A stretch of DNA of 64,000 bases from ZC4RG30 sp965652645 (GTDB taxonomy: Bacteria; Pseudomonadota; Gammaproteobacteria; Steroidobacterales; Steroidobacteraceae), in NCBI GenBank assembly GCA_965652645.1, contig CBFGXE010000007.1, positions 55,334 through 119,333 on the forward strand. The letters are read 5' to 3'. The position numbers and the translations under genes were made by a program. A model generated the notes under the pieces. That model searched no databases and was not told the origin of the DNA. It saw nothing but the letters and a program-made list of their open reading frames with translations. Below are positions 41,574 through 50,492 of this stretch, one piece after another (within the stretch, counting starts at the first letter, position 1; every line of letters begins with the position of its first letter).

Positions 41574-42757
41574 GCCGCTTCAGCCTGCGGGTGCGGCTGG
41601 CCGCGCTGATCAGCCTGCCCATCATCCTGTCAGGCGCGCTGCTGCTGGCCATCTGTTACGCGCTGGTGGCCTCGAGCCTCAGCGCGCCCCTGCCGCGTCC
41701 GGCTGTGCCGGAAGGTGTTGCTCCCGTGCCGGTGATGCGCGCCGATGCGGGCCTGGCGCCGGGTCCTGCCGGGGGTGGCGTGGAAGTCGCAACCATGCCG
41801 CGCCGCTCCATCGACCTCGACGCCACCCAGCGCGCGCTGGTGGATCGCACCCGCACGCAGCTGCTCGGACACTTCGCGCTGGTGCTGGCCGGCAGCGTGG
41901 CCATTGCCGCGGTGCTGAGCTGGCTGCTGGCCACTCGCCTGCTCGGCGCGCTGCGCAGGGCCACCGCCGTCGCGCAGCATGTGGGCCATGGCGCGCTCGA
42001 TGCACGCATCGGCCTCGAGGGCCCACGCGATGAAGTGCGTGAACTCACCGACGCCATTGACGCCATGCTCGCCCGTCTGGATGCCGTGTTCAGCGCGCAG
42101 CGTTCCTTCATCGCCAATGCCTCGCATGAACTGCGCACGCCGTTGACCGCGATGCGCGCCGAGCTCGAGGTACTTTGCGCGGACCCGGGCGCGGCCGTCG
42201 CGGACGTGCAGGCGGCCACGCGGGTGCTGCGACGGCAGCTCGCCAGCAGCGAGGAGCTCATCGATGCGCTGCTGGTGCTGGCGAAGTCCGAACCGGAACT
42301 GCTTGCCCGCGAGCCTGTCGATCTCGCCGCGCTGGTGGCCAGCGCGCTGGCTGAGGCCCGTTCCGGAATCGAATTGCGCGGGCTGCGGGTGGAATGCCGT
42401 GCGGATGCGGCTCCCGCCAGCGGCGACCGACGGCTGATGGCGCGGCTGGTGGCCAACCTCATCACCAATGCCGTGACCCACAATCATCCGCAGGGCTGGA
42501 TTGCCATCGAGACCGCAGGGCGCGAGGGGCGCGCGGTGCTCACCGTGTCCAACAGCGGGCCCGCTGTGTCGGCCGAAGATCTCGCCAGCCTCACCCAGCC
42601 CTTCCGCCGCGGCGGCCAGGCCAGGGTGGGCACCGGGCATGGCCTGGGCCTGGCCATCGTGGCTGCGGTGGCACGGGCCCATGGGGCGGAACTGGACATC
42701 GGCAACCCGGATACAGGCGGCCTGCGCGTGGAGGTGGCCTGGATGCCAGCGGACTGA
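41570..42757 (+). CDS. Sensor histidine kinase
   Basis: 395 residues. Two membrane helices (about 12-38 and 98-122) flank a short Pro-rich periplasmic loop of about 60 residues, then HAMP and the H-box FIANASHELRTPLTAMRAEL with His186. The ATP-binding domain contains NLITNAVTHN, a VSNSGPAV G1-like box and GTGHGLGLAIV. Partner of the upstream response regulator. The sensory loop is too small for a full PAS domain, so the signal may be sensed in the membrane or by an accessory protein. Confidence 0.92.
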   Translation: MSRFSLRVRLAALISLPIILSGALLLAICYALVASSLSAPLPRPAVPEGVAPVPVMRADAGLAPGPAGGGVEVATMPRRSIDLDATQRALVDRTRTQLLGHFALVLAGSVAIAAVLSWLLATRLLGALRRATAVAQHVGHGALDARIGLEGPRDEVRELTDAIDAMLARLDAVFSAQRSFIANASHELRTPLTAMRAELEVLCADPGAAVADVQAATRVLRRQLASSEELIDALLVLAKSEPELLAREPVDLAALVASALAEARSGIELRGLRVECRADAAPASGDRRLMARLVANLITNAVTHNHPQGWIAIETAGREGRAVLTVSNSGPAVSAEDLASLTQPFRRGGQARVGTGHGLGLAIVAAVARAHGAELDIGNPDTGGLRVEVAWMPAD

Positions 42758-42771
42758 TCCGGCCGGTTGGC

Positions 42772-43689
42772 TCAACCCCCTGAAGATTGTGCGCCCACCT
42801 CGCCGATGATCCAGTCCGCGACGGTATTCACATCGGCTCGCTGCGGAGTTTCCGCGCGCAGGAGCCAGTACGCGTGGGCCTTCTTCACAGGCGGCCGGGG
42901 CGCGGCCAGCCACACCAGCTTCCCGTCATCCACCAGGGGCTGCACCAGTTCCCGGCGGCCCAGCGCGATGCCCTGCCCCGCGATGGCCGCCTGGATCACC
43001 ATGTCGTACTGGTTGAAGCGGAGGAAGTGGGCAGGCCTTGCATCAGGCCAGCCACTGGACTCGAGCCAGCTCTGCCAATGCAGCCAGGGCGCGCGCGGCT
43101 CATCGAATTCGAGCAGGGTCTGCCTGGCCAGCGCACCGGCCGAGCGCACCGCGCGGACCCCCAGCGACGGGGCCGCGACCGGCGCCAGTGCCTCGCCGAA
43201 CAGGCGCACCGAGCCTGGCGGAACCTGCTGCGCACCGGCATAGCGGATCGCAAGATCGATCCCCTCGTTGCGCAGGTCCTGCAGCTGGTTGTTCGCGGAG
43301 ATCCGCACATCGATGCCGGGGTAAGCGCCGTGCAGCCTGCCCATGCGCGGCAGCAGCCACAGCATGATGAAGCCCGTGGCCGCGCTGATGGTGACGGGCC
43401 GCAGGCGCCCGGTCACGCGCAATTCGCCGACCACGTACTGCAACTGCTGGATGGCGCCGTCCGCGCTGCGGAACAGCCTTTCCCCTTCCGGCGTGAACGC
43501 AATGCTGCGGTGGCCGCGCACCAGCAGCCTCGCGCCCAGGAATTCCTCCAGCGCATGCACCTGGCGACTGACCGCGGATTGCGTCAGGAACAGGTCGCGC
43601 GCCGCCTGCGTGATGCTCATGCGCCTTCCCACGGCCACGAAACCGCGGACCAGGTCCAGCGAAGGCAGCTTTGAAAGATCGACTGACAT
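42772..43689 (-). CDS. LysR-family transcriptional regulator, GcvA-like
   Basis: 305 residues. N-terminal winged HTH at about residues 8-70 with FVAVGRRMSITQAARDLFLT followed by QSAVSRQVHALEE, then a periplasmic-binding-like effector domain. The RRMSITQAARDLFLTQSAVS form resembles the GcvA subgroup. It is divergent from the DUF2917 gene, 58 bases away. In this family a LysR regulator next to a DUF2917 gene is a recurrent pair, so that gene is the likely target. Confidence 0.9.
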   Translation of the reverse strand: MSVDLSKLPSLDLVRGFVAVGRRMSITQAARDLFLTQSAVSRQVHALEEFLGARLLVRGHRSIAFTPEGERLFRSADGAIQQLQYVVGELRVTGRLRPVTISAATGFIMLWLLPRMGRLHGAYPGIDVRISANNQLQDLRNEGIDLAIRYAGAQQVPPGSVRLFGEALAPVAAPSLGVRAVRSAGALARQTLLEFDEPRAPWLHWQSWLESSGWPDARPAHFLRFNQYDMVIQAAIAGQGIALGRRELVQPLVDDGKLVWLAAPRPPVKKAHAYWLLRAETPQRADVNTVADWIIGEVGAQSSGG

Positions 43690-43747
43690 TCCTGTTGCTC
43701 ATGTGAACCGGACGAAAACCTCGTTTGAAGCATAGCGGCAGGAAGGC

Positions 43748-44224
43748 TTGAATGACGCCAGTCGATGCAAAAAGGCCTCCACCCGGATGTTTCACGACCA
43801 ACAGGCCACGCCACGACCAGCCCTCCCCTGCGGTGAGGGAACGGGATACCTGGAATTCCATGGGCGCACCGCGGCCGCCGGCGTCGATCCCGGCCCTGCC
43901 CTGGCAACCGGCACCGGTCCGCGATCCGCGGAACCCTTGTCGGTGACAGTCGCGGCCGACCGTCACCTGCTGCTGTCCGGCCGCGCCTCCTGGCTCATTA
44001 CCTGCCGGAGCGGACTGGTCTGGATCACCCGCGAGGGAAGCCTGGACGACTGGGTGCTGCGGGCCGGTGAGTCAAGGAGGCTCGAGGGAGGTTCAATCGT
44101 GCTCGGCGCCCTGCGCGCCAGTGAGCTGCAACTGGTGCCGGATGCCCCGGCGGCAGTTCGCCCCATTGGCGCGCTGCGGGCGCTGGCGGGCCTGCTGGCG
44201 AGACGACTGATCAGCTGCCGCTGA
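43748..44224 (+). CDS. DUF2917-domain protein
   Basis: 158 residues when started at TTG 43748, which has AGGAAGG just upstream; an ATG at 43787 is an alternative. The core at about residues 65-115 (HLLLSGRASWLITCRSGLVW, then ITREGSLDDWVLRAGES) is the cupin-like DUF2917 pattern. No signal peptide. Function unknown; adjacency to a LysR regulator is typical of this domain. Confidence 0.7.
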   Translation: MNDASRCKKASTRMFHDQQATPRPALPCGEGTGYLEFHGRTAAAGVDPGPALATGTGPRSAEPLSVTVAADRHLLLSGRASWLITCRSGLVWITREGSLDDWVLRAGESRRLEGGSIVLGALRASELQLVPDAPAAVRPIGALRALAGLLARRLISCR

Positions 44225-44315
44225 AATCCCCCTGCCACCACCCCGTCGGGACAATCGGGGAGTAGCATCAGCCACCTTGGGGACGATCCGTCACACCGGA
44301 ACCGGGGGGTGGGCC

Positions 44316-44921
44316 ATGAAGGCAGTGAACAGGCGGTTATTGGGCATCTCGCTGGTGGCGCTGTTCGCCACCTCCCCACTGGCGGCACAGACCATTCCCG
44401 CCGCCACCCTCTCCGCCCTGCGTGACGGCGGCTTGGTCATCGTGATGCGCCATGCCAATTCGCCGCGCGGGGCGCCTGATGCGGCCACCGCCAATGCCGA
44501 CAACACCGGCCGCGAGCGACAGCTCGATGCTGCCGGACGCCGCGATGCCAGCGCCATGGGTGCCGCGCTGAAACGACTCGGGATCCCCGTGAACGAAGTC
44601 CTCAGCAGCCCGACCTACCGGGCCCTCGAGACCGCGCGACTGCTGGATGTCGGCAGGGCGACTCCGGTGGACCAGCTGGGCAACGAAGGCATGGCTGCCG
44701 CGGGCCAGGAGCGTGCCACCTGGCTGCGCGGGCAGGTTGCACGCGCCACGCAGGCGGGAGGCAACCGCCTGCTGATCACGCACGGGCCCAACATCTCCGC
44801 GGCATTTCCGGACCATGCCGCCGGCATGGGTGAAGGCGACGCGCTGGTCTTCGATCCACGTGGCAAGGAGGGACCGGCCATGCTCCAGCGCATCAGGATC
44901 AGCGAGTGGCCGGGCCTGTAG
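44316..44921 (+). CDS. Periplasmic histidine phosphatase family protein
   Basis: 201 residues from ATG 44316 with a GGGGGGTGGG ribosome-binding site. Signal peptide RRLLGISLVALFATSPLAAQ. Branch-1 histidine phosphatase features: VIVMRHANSPRG, where the usual RHG/RHA motif holds the phosphorylated His; SSPTYRALETARLL; and LLITHGPNI with the second catalytic His. The substrate is unknown. The 3' end overlaps the opposing kinase gene by 23 bases. Confidence 0.83.
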   Translation: MKAVNRRLLGISLVALFATSPLAAQTIPAATLSALRDGGLVIVMRHANSPRGAPDAATANADNTGRERQLDAAGRRDASAMGAALKRLGIPVNEVLSSPTYRALETARLLDVGRATPVDQLGNEGMAAAGQERATWLRGQVARATQAGGNRLLITHGPNISAAFPDHAAGMGEGDALVFDPRGKEGPAMLQRIRISEWPGL

Positions 44922-46287
44922 CACGCGGGACCTGCGCGCCTGCCGAAAACTCCGCCACGAACCGGGCCCCGCCCGCGCCGTTCGCTTCGAGGTAGAGGCG
45001 GCCTCCCTGCCGTTCCATGATGCGGCTCGCGATGGCGAGCCCCAGGCCCGCGCCAAAGCCCGTGGCATTGGGGCCGCGGCGGAATCGTTCGAACAGGGAT
45101 GCTGCCTGTTGCGGCGGGATCCCGGGCCCGTCATCCGCAACGACCACCGCGGAACCCCCGGCTGAAAGGGTGATCGACGCGCCGGGCGGCGTGTACTGGA
45201 TCGCATTCTCGATCAGGTTGCGGAACACCAGGCGCGTGAGCGTTGCATTCCCGTGCGCAGGCACGGCAGCCTCCGGCGTGGCGGCGGTCACGTAGTGCTC
45301 CTTTTCTAGCGCGGCAGGCGCCAGTTCACGCGCCACTTCCAGCGCAACCGCATGGGCGTCGAAGGGGGCTGACTGGAACTGCTCCTGCGAATCAAGGCGT
45401 GCGAGGCAGAGCAGTTGCTCGACCAGCCGGGCGAGCTGCTCGATCTCAAGGGCGACATCGCCCAGCTCCCGCGCGGAGAAGCGGGACTCCAGCCGCGCGC
45501 GCAACGCGGCCAGCGGGGTGCGCAGCTCATGCGCGGCGTTGGCGGTGAATTCCCTCTGCACGCGGTAGTCCGCCTCCAGCCGGTCGAGCGAGGCATTGAC
45601 TGCCTGCACCAGCGGCACCACCTCCCGGGGCAGGCTCCTGGCGTGCAATCGCTCGCCCAGGCGATCCAGCGACAAACCCGACGCCTGCTGCGAGACCACG
45701 CGCAGGGAATGAAGCGATGACAGCACCGTCACCACCACCACGCCGACCACGGCGACCAGCAGCAGGGCGATGGGCCAGTCCAGCTCTCCCAATGCGCCGA
45801 GCATCAGCTGGGCGAGCAGGCTCTCCGTGTCCCGCAAGTTCCGCACTACCCGCAGCCAGTAGGAGCCGCCGCCCGCATCGAAAGGGAGCGCCGCGGCCAT
45901 GATCCTGTTGCCGGAGACCGCGTCCGTTTCCATCTGCATGACGACATGACCGCCCCCCTGGGGGATCGGCAATGGCAGAAGGGTCGTGGAGAAACCGCCT
46001 GACTCCAGGACGGCACCATCCGCGCCCAACAGCTGGTAGCCGTTCAACGTGTCCGGCCTGGCATAAAAATCCCTGAGGGAGCCTGGCAACTCCAGGCGCG
46101 GCGGGGTGGTCCCGGGCACGATCGACTTGCGCAGGTCCTGCACCTGGATGGCAATGCTCTGGCCGTCCAGCCCCATCAATCCATCGCGGAATTCCAGGTA
46201 CAGGATCGCGTAAATGCCGGCCACCGCCAGCACCACCACGATGGCAAGCCGCACGACCAGCGCCCGCAGCAGGGAAGGGCCTCGCAT
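44899..46287 (-). CDS. QseC-like sensor histidine kinase
   Basis: 462 residues from ATG 46287, seven bases after the response-regulator stop. First helix RALVVRLAIVVVLAVAGIYA (about 8-27), a periplasmic domain of about 130 residues, and a second helix WPIALLLVAVVGVVVVTVL. H-box FTANAAHELRTPLAALRARL with His253, NLIENAIQYTPPG, DDGPGIP and GAGLGLAIA. It is the third gene of a TonB receptor - regulator - kinase run. Confidence 0.92.
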   Translation of the reverse strand: MRGPSLLRALVVRLAIVVVLAVAGIYAILYLEFRDGLMGLDGQSIAIQVQDLRKSIVPGTTPPRLELPGSLRDFYARPDTLNGYQLLGADGAVLESGGFSTTLLPLPIPQGGGHVVMQMETDAVSGNRIMAAALPFDAGGGSYWLRVVRNLRDTESLLAQLMLGALGELDWPIALLLVAVVGVVVVTVLSSLHSLRVVSQQASGLSLDRLGERLHARSLPREVVPLVQAVNASLDRLEADYRVQREFTANAAHELRTPLAALRARLESRFSARELGDVALEIEQLARLVEQLLCLARLDSQEQFQSAPFDAHAVALEVARELAPAALEKEHYVTAATPEAAVPAHGNATLTRLVFRNLIENAIQYTPPGASITLSAGGSAVVVADDGPGIPPQQAASLFERFRRGPNATGFGAGLGLAIASRIMERQGGRLYLEANGAGGARFVAEFSAGAQVPRATGPATR

Positions 46288-46294
46288 CAGGCGA

Positions 46295-46960
46295 TCAGGA
46301 GGCAAGGTAACCCAGGCCACGCAGGGTGCGAAGGGATACATCCGCGCCCGCAGCCGCGAGCTTCCTGCGCAACCGGTGCACGTGCGTCTCCACGGAATTG
46401 GTACTGCGTTCCTGCTCGAAATCGTACAGGCATTCGGCGAGCCGTTCCTTGGAAACCACACGCCCCTGGTTGCGCAGCAGCGTTTCGAGCAGGATCAGCT
46501 CCGAGCGCGTGAGGTCGAGCCGGGTCTCCCCGACCGAGGCAATGCGGGCCGAAGTATCGAGGCCCACATTGCCGAGCGTCAGCGTGCGGCCCAGCGCCGC
46601 GCCCGGCCGACGCAGCAAGGCGCGCAGCCGCGCGATGAGCTCCTGCATCGCAAACGGCTTGACGAGATAGTCGTCCGCGCCGCTGTCGAGGCCGCGCACG
46701 CGATCCTCCAGCGCACCCAGCGCGGTGAGGATCAGCACCGGCGTCATGTTGCCCCGGTCACGCATTTCCTTCAGGGCACTGAGGCCGGTGCCGTCCGGAA
46801 GCATGAGATCCAGCACCGCGGCGTCGTAGTCGGCGGCCTTCCACGTCCGCAGTCCCTCGGAGGCCGAGGCCGCCGTATCGACCGTGAACCCCTGCGCACG
46901 CAGGCTCTCCGCCACGGCCTGGCAGAGGCGCTGGTTGTCCTCGATGACCAGCAGTCTCAA
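46295..46960 (-). CDS. QseB-like OmpR-family response regulator
   Basis: 221 residues. Receiver with Glu7-Asp8, acceptor Asp51 (AAVLDLMLPDGTGL) and Lys in LVKPFAMQE. DNA-binding wing ends RTLRGLGYLAS. SNSVETHVHRLRRKL is typical of PmrA/QseB/TctD regulators. It begins 21 bases after the TonB receptor stop on the same strand, so it is very probably co-transcribed with the receptor. Confidence 0.93.
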   Translation of the reverse strand: MRLLVIEDNQRLCQAVAESLRAQGFTVDTAASASEGLRTWKAADYDAAVLDLMLPDGTGLSALKEMRDRGNMTPVLILTALGALEDRVRGLDSGADDYLVKPFAMQELIARLRALLRRPGAALGRTLTLGNVGLDTSARIASVGETRLDLTRSELILLETLLRNQGRVVSKERLAECLYDFEQERSTNSVETHVHRLRRKLAAAGADVSLRTLRGLGYLAS

Positions 46961-46981
46961 TGGGCAATCCCCGCCGGTGGC

Positions 46982-49399
46982 CTATTTCCCTGGTGCCCAG
47001 GAATACTCGAACCGGATCCCGAGGGTGGGAAGCGGCTCGTCCAGGCCTTCGACGATGTTGACGCCACGACGTTCGTCCCATTCATGCGCGTCCCCGTTCC
47101 TGCGGCCATAGACGTTCAGGATATCCAGGTAGGCAACCAGGCTCAGCGGCCCGAAGCGGCGCTGGTAGTCCGCGCGCAGGCTCAGCGAATGATAGGCCGG
47201 CAAACGCAAGGCATTGGCCTGCGTCAGCTCCTTGGAGTAGCGCACGGGGCCGGAATCTCCCAGCACGTCGCTGTGCACCACGAAGGCGTCGGTCGGGCGA
47301 CCGGAAGCGTATTTCCATTTCGCCGAGAACGTCCATCGATCGTTGGGTTGCCAGGCACCGACAATGCCGAAGGCATGCGGACGATCCCAGTCTGACGGGT
47401 ATTCACCTTCCCCAAGCCTGTCATCCCGGCGGGCGCGTGACCAGGAGTAGGTCGCCGAGGCGCTCCAGCCCCGGTCCATGCGCCTCGCAAGCATCAGGTC
47501 CACGCCCCTGGCGGAACCCTTGCCGATGCTCCTGGCCGTGTTCGTGGTGCGGTCGTCGAAGACGGTCAGGTCGGCGAGCTTCTGGTAGTAGCCTTCCGCC
47601 GAGAAGCGCAGGTCACTGCGCAGGTACCTGGAATATCCCAGCACCAGCTGCGTGGAGCGCTCGCTGTCCAGGGCGAGGTTGGATGGATCGGCCGCGAAGT
47701 CCAGGTAACGTGGCATCTGGTAATACACGCCGCCTCCGGCCCACATCCGGGTGAGCGCATCGGGCTGCCAGTTCACCAGCAGGCGCGGAGCGAGGTTGGA
47801 CTTTCCGGAAAATCCATCCCGTTCGTAGCGGACCCCGGGGGTGAATGTGAAATCGCCGGACCTCCAGGCGTAGTCGGCGTGCGCGGCCATCCGCGTCTCT
47901 GCCACGTCCAGGGTCGAGTTGTACTCCCCGGGCGTCAGCACGATGTATTGCTGGTCCGGGTCGGGACGGAAGTCCGACTGGTCGAACTCGTACCTGGTCC
48001 AGTCGCCGGAGAGACGGCGGTCGAAGGCCAGGTCCACGCGGGACACCTGCGCGCCGGCGGAAAAGATGCCGTTCCGGCCAAGCTCCGTACTGAAGTCGCC
48101 ACGCCAGCCGATCTCCTTTTCACGCTCCCGGATCCGCAGGATGTCCTCGAGGACGGGCGTCGTCACCGGCGTCGGATCGGGACCCGCCAGGTCCGGATAG
48201 GCCTCGCCCTGCGTGCTCGTCGTCCTGCTGCTGCGGTAGTACACGGTGTTGCGAACCTGTGCGGCCGCGCCGGGGAACCACCGCCAGGTCAGGCCGAGAA
48301 GCGTATTGTCCTGCCCGGACCTGCTGATCCCGACGTCCTCGAAATTGTCCGACTCGAGCACATTCGAGACCGTGCGCCTGAAATCCTCGCTGGCGTGGAT
48401 GGCCAGCAGCTCGATGCGATGGTCGTTGTCCAGGTCGGTGGCGGTCTTCACGATGACGTCGGTCAGGCTCGGCGTTCCGATGTCGTTCTCGCCGATCGCC
48501 TTGAACAGCCTGTTGAAGTCGAACTTGCGCGCCGACAGCAGCAGGCTGGTGTTGCCGGCCACGTAGCTCGGCCCGTCGTAGTCCGCCTCGATGCCGATGA
48601 TGTCCAGGCGTACGCCGGCGGTGGAGCTCGCGAAGTTGCCCCTGGCGATCTCCAGGTCGAGCAGCGAGCCGTTCTTGCCTCCCTCCGCCGCGCGCCAGCC
48701 ACCCGGGGAGAACCGGGCGCTACCGATGATGTTCGGCGCGAAGATGGAATAGTTCCCGCTGCCGTCGACGTCTGCCTGCTCGCCGAGCGACTCGTCGAAG
48801 TGGGTCACCTTGTCGAAGGGAATGCCATCGACCAGGATCAGGTTGTCGCGCGGTCCGTTCCCGCGCACGGTGAAGTTCGAGAACTCACCCGTGGCGACCA
48901 CGCCGGGCAGGATGTCCAGCGCACGGAAGACGTCGCCCGCGCTGCCGGGGTTGCGTCGTATCTCTTCACGCTCCAGCAGCACGGTGTTTGGTGTCGCCCG
49001 CGGATCCTCTGTGGTCGCGCGCGCCGAGACAATCACTTCGGCAAGTTCCTCGTCGCCGGAGCGCACCAATGCGAATTCGACCGGCGCCACCCGGCGCAGC
49101 ACCACCCGCACATCGGCCTGCGCGGCCTTCAGGTAGCCCTGCCCTTCCACTTCAACTGAATACACCCCTTCCGGCACGTCCTCGAAGGAGAACTCCCCGG
49201 CGGCGTCGACTTCACTGGTGCCGAAGACGCCCTGGTTGCGCAGGAGTCGCACGGTCGCGGCCGGTACGGCCCGCCCCGTGACGGAATCCACGACACGCCC
49301 GCGGACAGCGCCGGAGGCCTCCTGTTGCGCCAGGACCGGCGCGGGAAGCCAGATGGAGAAGAACAGGAAGATGGCAAGCAACAGGTCTCTGCGCGACAT
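46982..49399 (-). CDS. TonB-dependent receptor with CarboxypepD-regulatory-like N-domain
   Basis: 805 residues from ATG 49399 (GGGGAA upstream). Signal peptide to about residue 24, then a carboxypeptidase regulatory-like beta-sandwich (GAVRGRVVDSVTGRAVPAA, then FSFEDVPEGVYSVEVEGQGY; about 28-110). A plug with NFTVRGNGPRDNLILVDGIP follows, then a 22-strand barrel ending RFEYSWAPGK. The C-terminus lacks the usual terminal Phe. This Oar/SusC-like N-domain is common in receptors for peptides or large substrates. The directly following two-component system suggests a sensing role. Confidence 0.9.
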   Translation of the reverse strand: MSRRDLLLAIFLFFSIWLPAPVLAQQEASGAVRGRVVDSVTGRAVPAATVRLLRNQGVFGTSEVDAAGEFSFEDVPEGVYSVEVEGQGYLKAAQADVRVVLRRVAPVEFALVRSGDEELAEVIVSARATTEDPRATPNTVLLEREEIRRNPGSAGDVFRALDILPGVVATGEFSNFTVRGNGPRDNLILVDGIPFDKVTHFDESLGEQADVDGSGNYSIFAPNIIGSARFSPGGWRAAEGGKNGSLLDLEIARGNFASSTAGVRLDIIGIEADYDGPSYVAGNTSLLLSARKFDFNRLFKAIGENDIGTPSLTDVIVKTATDLDNDHRIELLAIHASEDFRRTVSNVLESDNFEDVGISRSGQDNTLLGLTWRWFPGAAAQVRNTVYYRSSRTTSTQGEAYPDLAGPDPTPVTTPVLEDILRIREREKEIGWRGDFSTELGRNGIFSAGAQVSRVDLAFDRRLSGDWTRYEFDQSDFRPDPDQQYIVLTPGEYNSTLDVAETRMAAHADYAWRSGDFTFTPGVRYERDGFSGKSNLAPRLLVNWQPDALTRMWAGGGVYYQMPRYLDFAADPSNLALDSERSTQLVLGYSRYLRSDLRFSAEGYYQKLADLTVFDDRTTNTARSIGKGSARGVDLMLARRMDRGWSASATYSWSRARRDDRLGEGEYPSDWDRPHAFGIVGAWQPNDRWTFSAKWKYASGRPTDAFVVHSDVLGDSGPVRYSKELTQANALRLPAYHSLSLRADYQRRFGPLSLVAYLDILNVYGRRNGDAHEWDERRGVNIVEGLDEPLPTLGIRFEYSWAPGK

Positions 49400-49590
49400 G
49401 GCTGGTTCCCCGGACGTGTTCGTCATCGGGAACCACGGTAGCAATCGGGCCTGTCGCGAAACTTGCGGCCCTGATGTCCCTGGAATTGCAGCCAGTGGGA
49501 GACGGCGGTGCCGCTTTCACCCGCCGGCAGAATCCCAGGGCCTTACCCATGGACGAGGCGGCAGCACCCATAAGCACGCGAATTCCATAA

Positions 49591-49619
49591 TTGCGCCTTT
49601 TACGCCAATCACTTAAAAT
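49591..49619 (+). promoter_or_regulatory. Promoter of the toxin-antitoxin operon
   Basis: TTGCGC (49591-49596), 17-base spacer, TAAAAT (49614-49619; 5 of 6 matches). The ATG of the antitoxin lies 42 bases downstream, after a CAGGAGG ribosome-binding site. The region is AT-rich relative to its surroundings. Confidence 0.55.
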
Positions 49620-49660
49620 GCGTGAAATCCAGAACCTCTTCAATTCCCAGGAGGCCAAGC

Positions 49661-49918
49661 ATGGCCAAAGTAACCGCTGGCGAATTCACCCGGGAATTCG
49701 GGCGTTTCCGGGCGCTCGCTCGCCGCGAGGCGGTGGTGGTCACACACCACGGCCGGGACGACGTGGTACTGATCGCCGCCGATGACTACGACCGGCTGCG
49801 CCGCTACGAACAGCGAGCCTTCCACGTCTCGCAGCTTCCCAGGGAAGTAGTCGCAGAACTTGGCCACGTCGCGATCCCGGAAGCCGCCAGGCAATTCGAC
49901 GACGAGTACCGGCCCTGA
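49661..49918 (+). CDS. Phd/YefM-type antitoxin
   Basis: 85 residues from ATG 49661 with a clear CAGGAGG site; an earlier ATG at 49622 lies just downstream of the -10. The N-terminus TAGEFTREFGRFRALARREAVVVTHHGRDDVVLIAADDY has the Phd/YefM DNA-binding fold pattern (short helix, strand, prevent-host-death motif). The C-terminal half, rich in acidic and hydrophobic residues (VAELGHVAIPEAARQFDDEY), would wrap the toxin. It is followed three bases later by the toxin gene, as expected of an autoregulated TA operon. Confidence 0.85.
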   Translation: MAKVTAGEFTREFGRFRALARREAVVVTHHGRDDVVLIAADDYDRLRRYEQRAFHVSQLPREVVAELGHVAIPEAARQFDDEYRP

Positions 49919-49921
49919 TAC

Positions 49922-50350
49922 ATGGCGGTGCCCGACCCTGCAATCGGCCTTGTCATCCGGCATGCCTATCTCTGGTGGAACGAAGCCCGCGCAGGTCGCG
50001 GGGAAGGACGCAAGGACCGGCCGTGCGTGATCATCCACCTGCGCGTCAATGACCACCAGGAGCTCGAAGCCTACATCTGCCCCATCACGCATACGCCTCC
50101 GGAGAATCCGGAGAAGGCGATAGAAGTTCCGCTGGCAACGAAGGCACGTCTCGGTCTGGATGACGAGCGGTCCTGGATCATCACGACAGAGGTCAACCGT
50201 TTCATCTGGCCAGGTCCGGACCTGCGGCCTGTCACGGAGGACAGGTACTCCTATGGCCTGCTGCCTGCGACCATGACCCGCGACTTGATCACACAGGTCC
50301 GTGCCAACGCCGAAGACAAGTCATTGCTCATCACGACGCGCTCGACATGA
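49922..50350 (+). CDS. PemK/MazF-like toxin
   Basis: 142 residues. N-terminal PAIGLVIRHAYLWWNEARAG resembles the start of PemK-like growth inhibitors, then DRPCVIIHLRVNDHQELEAYICPITHTPP, and ARLGLDDERSWIITTEVNRFIW. In the MazF fold these segments carry the SH3-like strands and the RNA-binding Arg/Thr region. MazF/PemK toxins are sequence-specific mRNA interferases. The partner antitoxin is Phd/YefM type, not the usual MazE/PemI swapped-hairpin type, so this is a mixed pairing. Located at the 3' side of a tRNA-Met gene. Confidence 0.65.
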   Translation: MAVPDPAIGLVIRHAYLWWNEARAGRGEGRKDRPCVIIHLRVNDHQELEAYICPITHTPPENPEKAIEVPLATKARLGLDDERSWIITTEVNRFIWPGPDLRPVTEDRYSYGLLPATMTRDLITQVRANAEDKSLLITTRST

Positions 50351-50415
50351 GCTTCTTTCACGCATGCGTCCGGATAGACACCCGAGGACAGTGTCCTGAT
50401 GGTGAAACCGGGAAT

Positions 50416-50492
50416 TGGTGGAAAGGGAGGGACTCGAACCCTCGACCCCGGCATTATGAGTGCCGTGCTCTAACCAGCTGAGCTACCTTTCC
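50416..50492 (-). tRNA. tRNA-Met (CAT), elongator type
   Basis: 77 bases including an encoded CCA. Acceptor GGAAAGG pairs with CCTTTCC, D-arm AGCTCAGCTGGTTAGAGC, anticodon loop CTCATAA (anticodon CAT, complement at 50456-50458), variable GGGGTC and T-arm GGTTCGAGTC. The AGAGCACGGCACTCATAATG pattern follows elongator tRNA-Met rather than initiator (no three-GC anticodon stem pair set) or the CAT tRNA-Ile2. Confidence 0.95.

Noticed and set aside
50385..50397. Short palindrome AGGACAGTGTCCT between the toxin gene and tRNA-Met
   Set aside because: Six-base arms with a single central base are common by chance. No second copy was seen at the other side of the TA pair, so it is not supported as an attachment site.
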